A DNA stretch of 64,000 nucleotides from RPQJ01 sp963846315 (GTDB taxonomy: Bacteria; Pseudomonadota; Gammaproteobacteria; Steroidobacterales; Steroidobacteraceae). Under the pieces are notes generated by a model. It was not told where the DNA came from and did no database searches. It saw only the letters and a list, made by a program, of their open reading frames with translations. A program made the translations under genes and the position numbers. Position 1 is the stretch's first letter, and the number at the start of each line of letters is the position of its first letter. The stretch covers positions 1-64,000 of the forward strand of contig CAWJVM010000001.1 in the NCBI GenBank assembly GCA_963846315.1, given 5' to 3'. Below are positions 54,026 to 63,642 of the stretch, one piece after another.

Positions 54026-55387
54026 TCAAGCAAGCCGTGCACCCTGTCGGCGCAGTTCCGCCTGCACCAGGCCGATGTCGATGCGGTCGAACGGCTGCCC
54101 GTGCTTGAGCGAGACCGCGGCCGCCGTACCTGCACCCTGCCCGCTCACGGCGCAGCACATCATGTTGCGGACGGCAGCGTGCGACACCTTGTCGCCGCCG
54201 ATGCTGCGGCCCGCAACCAGCAGTCCCTGTACGCCCTGCGGCACCAGGGACCGGTAGGGCACGTGGAAGTACCGGCCCGTGGTCGGCAGGATCAGCAGGC
54301 CGTAGCCGTCGATGAATTCCGGGAAGATGCCGATCGAATCGTCGAAGCGACCCTGCTCACGCACGTCGACGGCGGTCATGTTGTAAAGCGCGTCGATCTT
54401 GCGTGTGTCGCGGATGCCCAGCGTCATGCCGAAATTGCGCAGCTTGGCGCCCTCGCAGCCGGGCATGAAGTGCTTCAGCGCCTCGACCGCGTGTACCGCC
54501 TGCCGCCGGCCTTCCATTTCGCCGCGGGTCAGGTCGGCCGGGTCGGTGCCATCGGCCGCGAGATGAATCAGGTTCAGGTACGTGAGGTCGCCTTGATCGC
54601 TCACGGCACCCCAGGTGCCCGCGATGGTTGCGAGCGACGCCGGGATCACGCCCGCCTTGACCGCCTGCTTGAACGGCTTGCGCAGGAACGGCGAGAACAT
54701 CTCGTCTTCCTTGCCGGTGGTCTCGATCTGCCACTCACCGCCGCCCTTCCAGTCGTTGTAGGTCTGCGGATCGGCCTTCACCGCGTCGATGAAGCGCTGC
54801 TTGTTGACACCGGTCATCGAGAACATGACCGACACGGACATCATTTCTTCGCGCGGCGTCTTGCGCACTCTTGCGCCTGCGCGGGTCGCGACATCGGCAT
54901 CGCCGGTGCCGTCGATCACCCGCCTGGCCAGGATGGCCTCGCGACCGGCCTTGCTCTCGGTGATGACGCCGCAAATCTCGCCCGCCTCGACGATGGGTGC
55001 GACGAAACTCCGGTGCAGCATCGGTTCGATGCCGGCCTCCTGCACGAGCACGTCCGCGACGTACTTGAACATCTCGGCGTCGAGCGCATGGCTCAGGGAC
55101 TGCGGCTCCGGGCTAGCGGCGCCCATGGCCCGGGCACGGCTCTCGAACTCCGGGCCGATACCCTCGCTGTCGATCGTCGCTTCGTGGCGGTACCAGGCGA
55201 AGCCCTCGACGCCCACCTGCGTGATGTTCCCGCCGAAGCAGCCGTACCGTTCGACGAGCGTGGTCTTGACGCCGGCACGGGCCGACGCGAGCGCCGCGGC
55301 CAGGCCACCGGGACCGCTGCCCACCACGAGCACGTCGGTCTCGTGGACCACGTCGATCGCGCGTGCCGGTTCGGTGATCTTGCGCAT
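54026..55387 (-). CDS. FAD-dependent oxidoreductase (FAD_oxidored family)
   Basis: 453 residues. VLVVGSGPGGLAAALASARAGVKTTLVERYGCFGGN is a Rossmann FAD site, VIDGTGDADVATRAGARV and RSIGGDKVSHAAVRNMMCCAVSGQGAGTAAAVSL the second FAD motifs. Resembles a family of flavoproteins often next to transporters, substrate unknown; not an obvious succinate or fumarate enzyme, since the covalent-flavin His motif is absent. Start ATG at 55387. 30 nt upstream of the GMC gene. Confidence 0.82.
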   Translation of the reverse strand: MRKITEPARAIDVVHETDVLVVGSGPGGLAAALASARAGVKTTLVERYGCFGGNITQVGVEGFAWYRHEATIDSEGIGPEFESRARAMGAASPEPQSLSHALDAEMFKYVADVLVQEAGIEPMLHRSFVAPIVEAGEICGVITESKAGREAILARRVIDGTGDADVATRAGARVRKTPREEMMSVSVMFSMTGVNKQRFIDAVKADPQTYNDWKGGGEWQIETTGKEDEMFSPFLRKPFKQAVKAGVIPASLATIAGTWGAVSDQGDLTYLNLIHLAADGTDPADLTRGEMEGRRQAVHAVEALKHFMPGCEGAKLRNFGMTLGIRDTRKIDALYNMTAVDVREQGRFDDSIGIFPEFIDGYGLLILPTTGRYFHVPYRSLVPQGVQGLLVAGRSIGGDKVSHAAVRNMMCCAVSGQGAGTAAAVSLKHGQPFDRIDIGLVQAELRRQGARLA

Positions 55388-55425
55388 GCTGGTCTCGGTG
55401 CAGTTCTTGTTCTCGACCCGTGGGC

Positions 55426-56715
55426 TCAGGCTGCCGCCGTGCCGGGACGCAGGCGCTGCTGCTCGGCCTTCCAGTCGATCGGCTTCACTTCGGGCACGAC
55501 GACCAGCCAGGCCACCAGGCCGCACAGGGCGACCACGCCTGACACGATCGACGCCGCAGTGTAGTTGCCGGTGCTTTCCACGAGATATCCGGTGACGACA
55601 GGGGCTGTCATGCCTGCGACATTGCCGACGGCGTTCTGGATACCCATCCAGCGTCCCGTGGCACGGGGTCCGGCGAAGGTCTGGGTGACCGAAGGGTTCG
55701 CCGGGCTGTTGAAGCCGTCCATCACGCCGGTCAGCAGCAGGATCAACGACGCGGCCACGAGCCCCGTCACCAGCGTGCTGCCGATCAGGCAAAGGCCCAC
55801 GCCGGCACAACTCAGCGCCAGCGCCGTCTTGTAAGCGCGGTTGAAGCTGGCACCGCGCCTGACCCAGCGGTCGAGCATGTAGCCGACAAGCAGGATGCTG
55901 GCTCCGTCCGCGACGAAGAACGCCGTCGTGGCGTACGTCATCATCTCGAGCGTCAGCCCACGTTCCCTGACGAGGTACAACGGCAGCCACGAGAACACGA
56001 AATAGAACGCGTAGTTCGAGCAGAACGTGCCCAGCATGCCGCCCCACAGTGCGCGCTGACGCAGGATGACGCCGTACGACGGGTTGTCGCCCGCCGCAGC
56101 CGCGGCTGTCGCCACGGCGGACGACGCCTGGCTCTCCCGCTCGGCCCGCAGGCGCCGGCGCCAGAAGAACAGCCAGGTCAGCGAGGCGCATCCCATCACG
56201 ACGAACATCGTGCGCCAGCCGAAGTGCAGCATGATCATGCCGCCGACCAGCGTACCGATGGCCGGTCCCAGCACGGCACCGAACTGCATGGTTGCCGTCG
56301 CGAGTGCTCTCTGCGTTGGCGGCACGTTGCGGACCAGCAGGCTCAGCGCACTGGGATAGAACGTCGCCTCGCCGGCGCCCATCAGCAGGCGCAGCACGAC
56401 GAGCGACGCGAGGCCCCAGACGAGCCCGGTGGCGGCCGTCGCGAGGCTCCATAGCGCGAATCCGGCGGCCAGCACGATGGCCGGCCCGATGCGGTCAGCC
56501 AGCCAGCCCATCACCGGTTGCAGCGGCGCATAGGCCCAGTAGAAAACGGCAAGCACCCAGCCGATCTCGCTCGGCGACAGCTTGAGTTCGTCCTGCAGCA
56601 ACGGCGCGGCCGTAGCGATCGCACCACGGTCGATGTAGTTGATCATCAGCGCGAGCGACAGCATGACCACGAGGCCGGCCGGCGCACGCCCGATCAGGGA
56701 CGAATTCTGTTGCAT
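55426..56715 (-). CDS. MFS transporter (anion:cation symporter-like)
   Basis: 429 residues from the ATG at 56715 (the ORF continues upstream but the first helix starts here). Twelve membrane helices: LMINYIDRGAIATAAPLLQDEL, IGWVLAVFYWAYAPLQPVMGWLADRIG carrying the MFS motif-A-like region, and later WLPLYLVRERGLTLE and GIQNAVGNVAGMTAPVVTGYLVESTGNYTAA, as in the ACS (sugar-acid/organic anion) subfamily. Likely imports the substrate of the two oxidoreductases downstream. Confidence 0.87.
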   Translation of the reverse strand: MQQNSSLIGRAPAGLVVMLSLALMINYIDRGAIATAAPLLQDELKLSPSEIGWVLAVFYWAYAPLQPVMGWLADRIGPAIVLAAGFALWSLATAATGLVWGLASLVVLRLLMGAGEATFYPSALSLLVRNVPPTQRALATATMQFGAVLGPAIGTLVGGMIMLHFGWRTMFVVMGCASLTWLFFWRRRLRAERESQASSAVATAAAAAGDNPSYGVILRQRALWGGMLGTFCSNYAFYFVFSWLPLYLVRERGLTLEMMTYATTAFFVADGASILLVGYMLDRWVRRGASFNRAYKTALALSCAGVGLCLIGSTLVTGLVAASLILLLTGVMDGFNSPANPSVTQTFAGPRATGRWMGIQNAVGNVAGMTAPVVTGYLVESTGNYTAASIVSGVVALCGLVAWLVVVPEVKPIDWKAEQQRLRPGTAAA

Positions 56716-56866
56716 GTCTACCCGGCTCCCCCGACTGTGCACCGAGTGTAGCGGCATCGTGCCGTTGCGCGATTGAATGAATTTGCTTGTTCTGCAGAAA
56801 CGGTCTTGCGGCAGAATTACGCCTTGCCCGGCGCCCACGCGCGGGGTCGAACAGGGTGACCAGAGC

Positions 56867-57646
56867 ATGAGCATGAAAGTGGCCGTCGTGACGGGTGCGG
56901 CGCAGGGTGTGGGTTTCGAGACGTCGCAGCTCTTCGCGACGCTCGGCTATCACGTGGTGATGACCGACGTGCAGCCGCTGGACGGTCCGGTTGCCTGCCT
57001 GCAGGCCGGGGGCGGTCAGGTCGAGGGCATGGTGGGTGACGTTTCGTCCGAGGCCTTCGTCGAATCACTCGCAAGCCGGGTGGCCCAGGCGCATGGCGCC
57101 GCGGACGTGCTGGTCAACAACGCGGGCATCAGCATGATCCAGCCTGCGGAAGACACCACGGCCGACCAGTGGCAGCGCGTGATGAACGTGAACCTGCTCG
57201 GACCCTTCCTGCTCTGCAAGCACTTCGGGCGGCAGATGCTCGCGCGCCGGTCCGGCAGCATCGTCAACGTAGCCTCAGTCGCGGGTCTGGGTGGCGTGAT
57301 TCATCGCGCGGCGTACAACGCCTCCAAGCACGGCTTGATCGGCCTCACGCGCACGCTGGCCGGCGAATGGGGCGGTCGCGGCGTGCGCGTCAACGCCGTG
57401 TGCCCCGGCTGGATCAAGACCGAGATGGACATCAAGGACATGGGCAGCGGCGCGTACACCGACGACGACATCATCGACCGCGTGCCGATGGCCCGGTTTG
57501 CAAGTCCGGCCGACGTGGCCGCGGCAATCGCGTTCCTCGCCGACCACCAGAGCAGCGCATTCGTGAACGGCGTCAGCCTGCCCGTGGACGGCGGCTGGAC
57601 CGGTGATGCCAGCTGGGATGCGCTGCGCAAGAAAACCCGCGGCTGA
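56867..57646 (+). CDS. Short-chain dehydrogenase/reductase
   Basis: 259 residues. NAD(P) site VVTGAAQGVGFETS (TGxxxGxG), NNAGIS, catalytic Ser in SIVNVASVAGLGG and YxxxK in AAYNASKHGLIGL, CPGWIKTEM, and the closing FVNGVSLPVDGGWTG typical of classical SDRs. Divergent from the MFS gene; 58 nt before the carboxylesterase gene, probably same transcript. Confidence 0.88.
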   Translation: MSMKVAVVTGAAQGVGFETSQLFATLGYHVVMTDVQPLDGPVACLQAGGGQVEGMVGDVSSEAFVESLASRVAQAHGAADVLVNNAGISMIQPAEDTTADQWQRVMNVNLLGPFLLCKHFGRQMLARRSGSIVNVASVAGLGGVIHRAAYNASKHGLIGLTRTLAGEWGGRGVRVNAVCPGWIKTEMDIKDMGSGAYTDDDIIDRVPMARFASPADVAAAIAFLADHQSSAFVNGVSLPVDGGWTGDASWDALRKKTRG

Positions 57647-57704
57647 CCGGCACTGCTGCTGCACATTCGCGGAACAGGTCGGCCTTCCGACAGGGGTGAC
57701 ACTC

Positions 57705-59330
57705 ATGGTTCGATTCACGGCATGGAACGCATTGTTCGCGCTCCTCGGCAGCACGGTCTGCGCAGCAGTCCTCCTGACGCCGGTGCAGGCAACGGCCACT
57801 GCTGGCGATGCGGCGTTCATCGTACAGACCAGCGAGGGCAAGGTTCGCGGTGTGCCCGGCCAGGGCGTGCGCGAGTTCAAGGGCATCCCTTTCGCCGCGC
57901 CGCCGGTCGCCGACTTGCGCTTCGCGCCCCCGGCCCCGGTCCAGCCCTGGCAAGGCGTGCTGGAGGCGACCACGGTGCGCGATGCCTGCCCGCAGGCTCG
58001 CCGCTTCGGTCTCACGGAAGAGAGCAACGTCGAGGACTGCCTGCACCTGAACGTCGCCGTGCCCACGGCATCGCGCAAAGAGGCGCGTCCGGTGCTCGTC
58101 TGGTTTTACGGCGGCGCCTTCGTCGGCGGCTCGACCAAGCTCTACCCGATCGATTTCCTCGCGCGCGAAGGCGACATGGTCGTCGTCTCGGTCAACTATC
58201 GGCTCGGACCGCTCGGCTTCATGGCCCACCCGGCGTTCGGCGCCGAGGCCAACGGCGGCTACGCGCTCGAGGACCAGCGTGCCGCGCTGCGCTGGGTTCA
58301 GCGCAACATCGCGGCCTTCGGCGGCGACCCTGGCAATGTGACGATTGGTGGCGTCTCCGCGGGTGCGGCGAGCGTGTGCATGCACCTGATTTCGCCGGAA
58401 CGCACGTCGGGCCTGTTCCAGAAGGCGATCATCCAGAGCGCCGGCTGCACGTTCAACATGCGCAGCGTCGACGCAGGATTGCGGACCGGCCTCGCGGTCG
58501 CGGACGTCGTCGGTTGCACCGATCCAAAGGCCGCGTTGCAGTGCCTGCGCAGCAAGCCAGTGAAGGAACTCGTAGATGCCGGCACCGTAGTCGCAGGCGC
58601 CGATTACCTCGCCTTTGCGCCGATCTACGGCAATGGCACGGTGCCACGATCTGGCGCGGAAGCCTTCGCGACCGGCAACTTCGTTCGCGTGCCGATATTG
58701 AATGGCGGCGCCAGTCACGAGATGCGGCTCTATGTCGGTTACGAAGTCGCAGCCGGCGGCAAGATCACGCTGGACAACTACCAGGATCGACTCCGTGCCT
58801 TGTACGGTGACAATGTCGACACCGTGCTGGCGGCCTACCCCGCCGATCGCTATTCGTCCGTGCCGACTGCTCTCGGCACGGCCATGTCGGACTTCATGCC
58901 GGGCGGTGGCCTGAACAGCTGCCTGTTCCTGCGCACGGCGTGGCTCGCGTCACGCTGGGTGCCGGTGTACCAGTACGAATTTGCGGATGATGCGGCGCCG
59001 CCCGTCATGAAGGATCCCGGCATCGAACTCGGGGCCGTGCACACGTCCGAGATGCCGTATCAGTTCCCGGGTTTCTCGAACACGAGTGCGCTCGATGGTC
59101 CGCCGCTCGCAGCGCCGCAGCAGGAGCTTGCGCGGCAGATGGTCGCGTACTGGAGCAGCTTCATTCACACGGGGCGTCCGGCGGGCGCTGGCCTGCCCGA
59201 GTGGCAGCCGTTCGACCCCTCGCGCCAGGCGCTCAGGCTCAAGCCGGGTGCTGTCGGGATGTTCGACGCCTCCGGCGCCCATCAGTGCCCGATGTGGGAG
59301 CGGCTCTATCCGCAGGAACTCTCGCGTTGA
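57705..59330 (+). CDS. Secreted type B carboxylesterase
   Basis: 541 residues. N-terminal signal peptide (to about residue 29), FKGIPFAAPPVADLRFAPP, EDCLHLNV, VWFYGGAFVGG oxyanion region, nucleophile GGVSAGAASV (Ser about 208), Glu near ILNGGASHEM and His in VHTSEMPYQF. The type B carboxylesterase/lipase pattern is complete. Secreted hydrolysis of esters, possibly feeding the SDR and the flavin oxidases. Confidence 0.88.
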   Translation: MVRFTAWNALFALLGSTVCAAVLLTPVQATATAGDAAFIVQTSEGKVRGVPGQGVREFKGIPFAAPPVADLRFAPPAPVQPWQGVLEATTVRDACPQARRFGLTEESNVEDCLHLNVAVPTASRKEARPVLVWFYGGAFVGGSTKLYPIDFLAREGDMVVVSVNYRLGPLGFMAHPAFGAEANGGYALEDQRAALRWVQRNIAAFGGDPGNVTIGGVSAGAASVCMHLISPERTSGLFQKAIIQSAGCTFNMRSVDAGLRTGLAVADVVGCTDPKAALQCLRSKPVKELVDAGTVVAGADYLAFAPIYGNGTVPRSGAEAFATGNFVRVPILNGGASHEMRLYVGYEVAAGGKITLDNYQDRLRALYGDNVDTVLAAYPADRYSSVPTALGTAMSDFMPGGGLNSCLFLRTAWLASRWVPVYQYEFADDAAPPVMKDPGIELGAVHTSEMPYQFPGFSNTSALDGPPLAAPQQELARQMVAYWSSFIHTGRPAGAGLPEWQPFDPSRQALRLKPGAVGMFDASGAHQCPMWERLYPQELSR

Positions 59331-59337
59331 GGAGCTG

Positions 59338-60261
59338 CTAGACCGGCTGCACAGGCGTGATCGGCGTGGCCAGGCCGCCGAGCCAGTCCATAAAGGCCTT
59401 CACGCGTTCGACGGCGTAGGCGTCCTGGCGACAGATCACGCCCCAGGCGCCCGGGCACGTCACCTGGTGCTGTACCGGTTGCACCAGGCGGCCGGCGGCC
59501 AGGTCGTCTTCGGCATAGGGCCCGTTCACCAGCGCAACGCCGCGGCCTTCCAGCGCGATCTCGAGCGCCACGGCGAGCGTGTCGACTACGATCGCGGGTC
59601 GCATCGAATACTGCAGCTGCGCGGTTTCGAACCAGATGTCCCAGTTGTGCTGTTCCGAGTAGATCTCGACCAGCGGGAGCTCGAGCAACTGCGACGCCGT
59701 CGGGGCAGGACCGAGCCTGGCCGCGAGTGCCGGACTGCACACCGGCTTCAGCGTGTATTCGAACAGCGGCACCCAGCGGTACTCCGGGCCCGGCACCTCC
59801 GGGCAGTAGACGAGCCCGACGTCGGCGCTCGATTCGTCGAAGTCCCACTCGAATGCGCAGGTGCTGAGTTGCAACCGCACGTCCGGATGACGCGCCACGA
59901 AATCGGGTAGCTTGCGTGCCAGCCAGCGGATCGAGGCAGTCACGTAGGTCTGCACTCGCAGCGGGGTGCCGGCACGCGTGCGGCGCACGGTCTCGGCGCC
60001 CTCGATCAGCATTTCGAGCGCGGTTCGCACGTGCTTGTAGAGCAACCGGCCCTCGGCGGTCGGCACCAGCGAACGTCCGGTGCGGGAGAACAGCGGCACG
60101 CCCAGGTCCTGCTCGAGCACCTGGATCTGGTAGCTCACGGCCGGGTGCGTCAGGCACAACTCCTCGGCCGCCTCGCGCACGCTTTCACGTCGCGTCGTGG
60201 CCTCGAAGCCCTTGAGGGCATTCAGTGGCGGCAGCTTCCGCAGGTCGATCTTGTTGCGCAA
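59338..60261 (-). CDS. LysR-family regulator (GcvA-like)
   Basis: 307 residues from a TTG at 60261 with GGAG 8 nt upstream; no ATG is in frame at a sensible place. N-terminal HTH: LPPLNALKGFEATTRRESVREAAEELCLTHPAVSYQIQVLEQDLGVPLFSRTGRSLVPTAEG, matching the GcvA branch. Periplasmic-binding-like effector domain follows. Convergent with the carboxylesterase; 13 nt after the broken dehydrogenase. Confidence 0.85.
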   Translation of the reverse strand: MRNKIDLRKLPPLNALKGFEATTRRESVREAAEELCLTHPAVSYQIQVLEQDLGVPLFSRTGRSLVPTAEGRLLYKHVRTALEMLIEGAETVRRTRAGTPLRVQTYVTASIRWLARKLPDFVARHPDVRLQLSTCAFEWDFDESSADVGLVYCPEVPGPEYRWVPLFEYTLKPVCSPALAARLGPAPTASQLLELPLVEIYSEQHNWDIWFETAQLQYSMRPAIVVDTLAVALEIALEGRGVALVNGPYAEDDLAAGRLVQPVQHQVTCPGAWGVICRQDAYAVERVKAFMDWLGGLATPITPVQPV

Positions 60262-60274
60262 TCGCTTCTCCGGC

Positions 60275-61336
60275 TCAGGGCACGAGCACGATCTTGCCTG
60301 TCTGCGCCTTGCCGAGGAAGTCGGATTGCGCCAGGGCAATGTCTGCGAGCGGGTAAACGGCTCGGACCACCGGTTGCAGCGCACCCTGCTGGATCAGCTC
60401 CACCAGGCGAGCAAACACCGCCGGTGTCGTCACCGTGCAGCCCAGCAGGCTGAGATCCTTGAGATAGAGCGTGCGCAGGTCGAGCGGCACGACGGGCCCG
60501 GCGATCGCTCCTGCAACGGCATACCGCCCGCCTCGCTGCAGTACGTCGAGCAGTCCGGTGAAGGCGTCGCCACCGACCACGTCGACGACGACGTCCACCG
60601 AGTCGCGGCCGAGCGCGTGGACAAGAGTTCGCGCTGCGCTCCATGGTCTGCTGCGCGCCAAGCGCGAGGACGTCCCGTGCCTTGTCGCGCTTGGTCACGG
60701 CGATGACGCGAGCCCCGCGCAATCGAGCCAGCTGCACGACCGCGGAACCGACCCCGCCGGAGGCTCCCGTCACGAGCACGGTTTCACCCTGGACGCACGT
60801 TCGCGCGCGTGAGCAGGTTCTCGGCCGTGCCGTACGCGCAGGGGAACGAGGCCAGTTCGACGTCCGTCAACGCGCTCTCGATCCGGGATGCGTTACTCGC
60901 TGGCACGGTGGCGAACTCGGCAAACCCGCCGTCGCGTTCCAGTCCGACATAACCGACGTTCGCCAATGACCTGTCGGCTGGCACGCAGTACCGGATCGAC
61001 GATTACGCGCTGGCCGATCCTGGCCTCGGCAACACCCGCGCCAACCGCGACTATCCGACCGCACACGTCAGTGCCCTGGATGCGCGGGAAGACGAACGGG
61101 TTGCCGGCCCAGCCACCGTCCGTAGCCTCGTTCGCTGCCTGGGCCACGGCGTCCGCCGTTGCCGTCGCAACAGACTTCGAATACCAGCCGATCCGGGTAT
61201 TGATGTCGGTGTTGTTGACGGCCGCCGCGCGGACTTGCACCAGGACCTCGCCCGCCGCGGGCGCTGGCACCGGGACATCGTCGCGGTACTCGAGCTGCTC
61301 GAGGCCACCGTGACCCTTGAGCAAGACGGCTTTCAT
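60275..61336 (-). pseudogene. Zinc-type alcohol dehydrogenase / quinone oxidoreductase family, three apparent frameshifts
   Basis: The parts of an MDR enzyme occur in three frames. Part 1: MKAVLLKGHGGLEQL, AAAVNNTDINTR (GroES-like) and IQGTDVCGRIVAVGAGV. Part 2: VGYVGLERDGGFAEFATVPASNA. Part 3: VLVTGASGGVGSAVVQLARLRGARVIAVTK (nucleotide site). Part 4: DVVVDVVGGDAF to FLGKAQTGKIVLVP. Each switch is one extra base, near 60985, 60787-60789 (CCC) and about 60629-60640. Quality of the reading between breaks is high, so indel error is as likely as decay. Substrate unknown. Confidence 0.75.
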
Positions 61337-61376
61337 GGTGCGCGGAATCACGGCGCGGTCCTGTTGCTGCACGCGG

Positions 61377-61775
61377 TCATTGCCAGCCCGCGCGCTGGTA
61401 CCCTTCGTCGGGGATCACGTAGTAGTCACCCTTGTCGGCGCAGAAGATGTGGCCCTCGGTGACGAGGCCGGTGGGTCCGTCGAACAGGCCGGTGGCAATG
61501 GAAATCCGCTCCGGCTGCGCATCCGCCTGCCAGAACAGCGTCGACCCGCACTGCGAGCAGAACGCCCGCTGCGCCGTGTTCGACGCGCGGTACCAGCGCA
61601 CGTGCTCGCCCCGCAGCAGGTGGAAATCGCCTTTCGCCGCGCTCGTGGCGGACAGGTAATGCCCGGTCTGCTTGCGACACTGCGTGCAGTGGCAGGCGAT
61701 CGAATTGCGCAACGGGCCGTGCACTTCGAAGACGGTCTCGCCGCAGAGGCAGGAGCCGCGATGAAGGGTGGTCAT
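61377..61775 (-). CDS. GFA-family protein (glutathione-dependent formaldehyde-activating enzyme family)
   Basis: 132 residues. Zinc site motifs GSCLCGETVFEV, ACHCTQCRKQTGH and FCSQCGSTLFW, the set that defines the GFA family. A direct formaldehyde role is documented only for Gfa of Paracoccus; other members are uncharacterised. ATG at 61775 overlaps cobT stop by 4 nt (ATGA). Confidence 0.85.
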   Translation of the reverse strand: MTTLHRGSCLCGETVFEVHGPLRNSIACHCTQCRKQTGHYLSATSAAKGDFHLLRGEHVRWYRASNTAQRAFCSQCGSTLFWQADAQPERISIATGLFDGPTGLVTEGHIFCADKGDYYVIPDEGYQRAGWQ

Positions 61776-63642
61776 GCCGTTTTCCTCGCGCGCGCCCTGG
61801 TCTGCGTACCCGGCGTGACAAAAAGGTCGGCGAGCTGCTCGATCATCGCGTTGCCGAGCTGCTCGACATCGGCGATCGCGACCGCCCGCTGGTAGAAGTC
61901 CGTCACGTCGTGACCGATGCCGATCGCAACCAGTTCCACGGGTGAACGGGTCTCGATCCACTTCACGACGTTGCGCAGGTGCTGCTCCAGGTACCCGCCT
62001 GGATTCGCCGAGAGCGTCGCTTCGCACAAAGGCACGCCGTCCGAGATCGCCATCAGGATCCGGCGCTGCTCGCTGCGGCGCAGGAGGCGCTCGTGCGCCC
62101 AGAGCAGGGCCTCGCCATCGACGTTGTCCTTGAGCAGGTCTTCCTTGAGCATCACGCCGAGGTGCCGGCGGGCGCGGCGATACGGCACGTCCGCCGGCTT
62201 GTAGACGATGTAGCGCAGGTCCGTGAGGCGACCCGGACCGGCAGGACGGCCGGCCTTGAGCCAGTCCTCGCGCGACTGCCCGCCGCTCCACTTCTGCGTG
62301 GTGAACCCGAGGATTTCGACCTTGACGCCGCAGCGCTCGAGCGTGCGCGCGAGGACGTCCGCACAGAGTGCCGCCACCATGATGGGTCGGCCGCGCATCG
62401 AGCCCGAGTTGTCGAGCAGGACGGTGACGACCGTGTCCTTGAAATCGGTGTCGGATTCTTCGCGAAACGCGAGCGGAGCCAGCGGGTCGGTGACGACGCG
62501 CGCGAGGCGGGCCGGGTCGAGCGTGCCCTCCTCCAGGTCGAACTGCCAGCGCCGCGTCTGCCGGGCGAGCAGCAGGCGCTCGAGCTTGATGGCGAGCCGC
62601 GCCACGGCAGGCTGCAGAGCTCGCGATTCGCGGTCCAGGTTGCCGCGCAACTGGCCGACTTCGTCCTCGGTACACAGCTCCGTGGCGCCCACGATCTCAT
62701 CGTGCGCCGTGGTGAAGATGCGGTAATGCCGGTTCGGATGATCGGAGTCGTCGTACATCGGCTCACGCTGCATGCGCTCGCCCGAGGGCTCGGCTTCCGG
62801 TTTGCGCTCGGGCTCGTCTTTCGCGTCGAGTCGCGATCCCACGACTTCGCCCGCATTGAGTTCCGGCGCGTCCTGCTCCATTGCGCCAGCCTGCTTTTTG
62901 ACCGCTCCAAGCGGATCGGCGCCGGCCTCGTCACCGGGAACAACGGCCTCGAGCGTCTTGATCGCGGACTTGCGTCTTTCGGCGGCTGCACCGAGTTCAT
63001 GGCCCAGGTCCAGGTCTGCGACCAGGTCGTGGACTGCAAAGGCGTAGCGCTGCTGGTCAGCGACGTTTGCCGCGAGCGACTCGAGACCCTCTGCGGCACG
63101 CTTGCTGCAGGTCGTCCCGCCAGCGCAACAGGAGTTCGGCTGCCGCGGGCGGCGACGGCAGACCCGTGAGTCTTTTCGCGAACCAGCAGGGCCAGGGCCT
63201 GCGCCATGGGTGACGGACGCGCGCCGAACGGCGTCGCACCGGTCTTGCGCGTCAATTGTTCGACGAGCGCCGCGGTGAGGTTCTGCGCCACCCCGGCCAG
63301 GACGTTGCTGCCCAGCGACTGGCAGCGCATGTCCTCGACGGCATCGAAGATCTCTCGCGCGCGCGCGCCGGTCGGTCGGAATCGGGCATGCAGCACCGGG
63401 TCGTGATACGCGCTGCGCAGCGCCAGGTGATCGGCATGGCCGCGAACGCGGGCCGCATCGGCTTCGGCGAGCGGCCACTTCACCGGCGGCAGGCGCACCG
63501 AGTTCGACGACTGGCCGGGCAGGCTCGGGCCGAAAGTCACGTCGAGTTCCTTTGCGCCCGCCAGGGCCCGCGTGGCCTGCACCAGTGCACGCTCGCCGCG
63601 CTCCGCGGGAGCGAGCGGCGCCTGGTGTGGCCGGTTGCTCAA
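61772..63642 (-). CDS. cobT: Cobaltochelatase CobT-type subunit, two apparent frameshifts
   Basis: Starts at TTG 63642, which overlaps the cobS stop (TTGA). Frame 1 covers the N-terminus (RPHQAPLAPAERGERALVQATRAL through ALALLVREK), a short middle frame has LTGLPSPPAAAELLLRWRDDL, and the last frame carries the acidic linker and VWA domain with MIDAS VLLDNSGSMRG. Breaks: T4 run 63173-63176 and about 63101-63110. CobT partners with the AAA+ protein CobS. No CobN is in the window, so the metal target is not proven. Confidence 0.83.

Noticed and set aside
52844..55564. 906-codon open frame on the plus strand
   Set aside because: Antisense to the GMC and FAD oxidoreductases; no recognisable domain.
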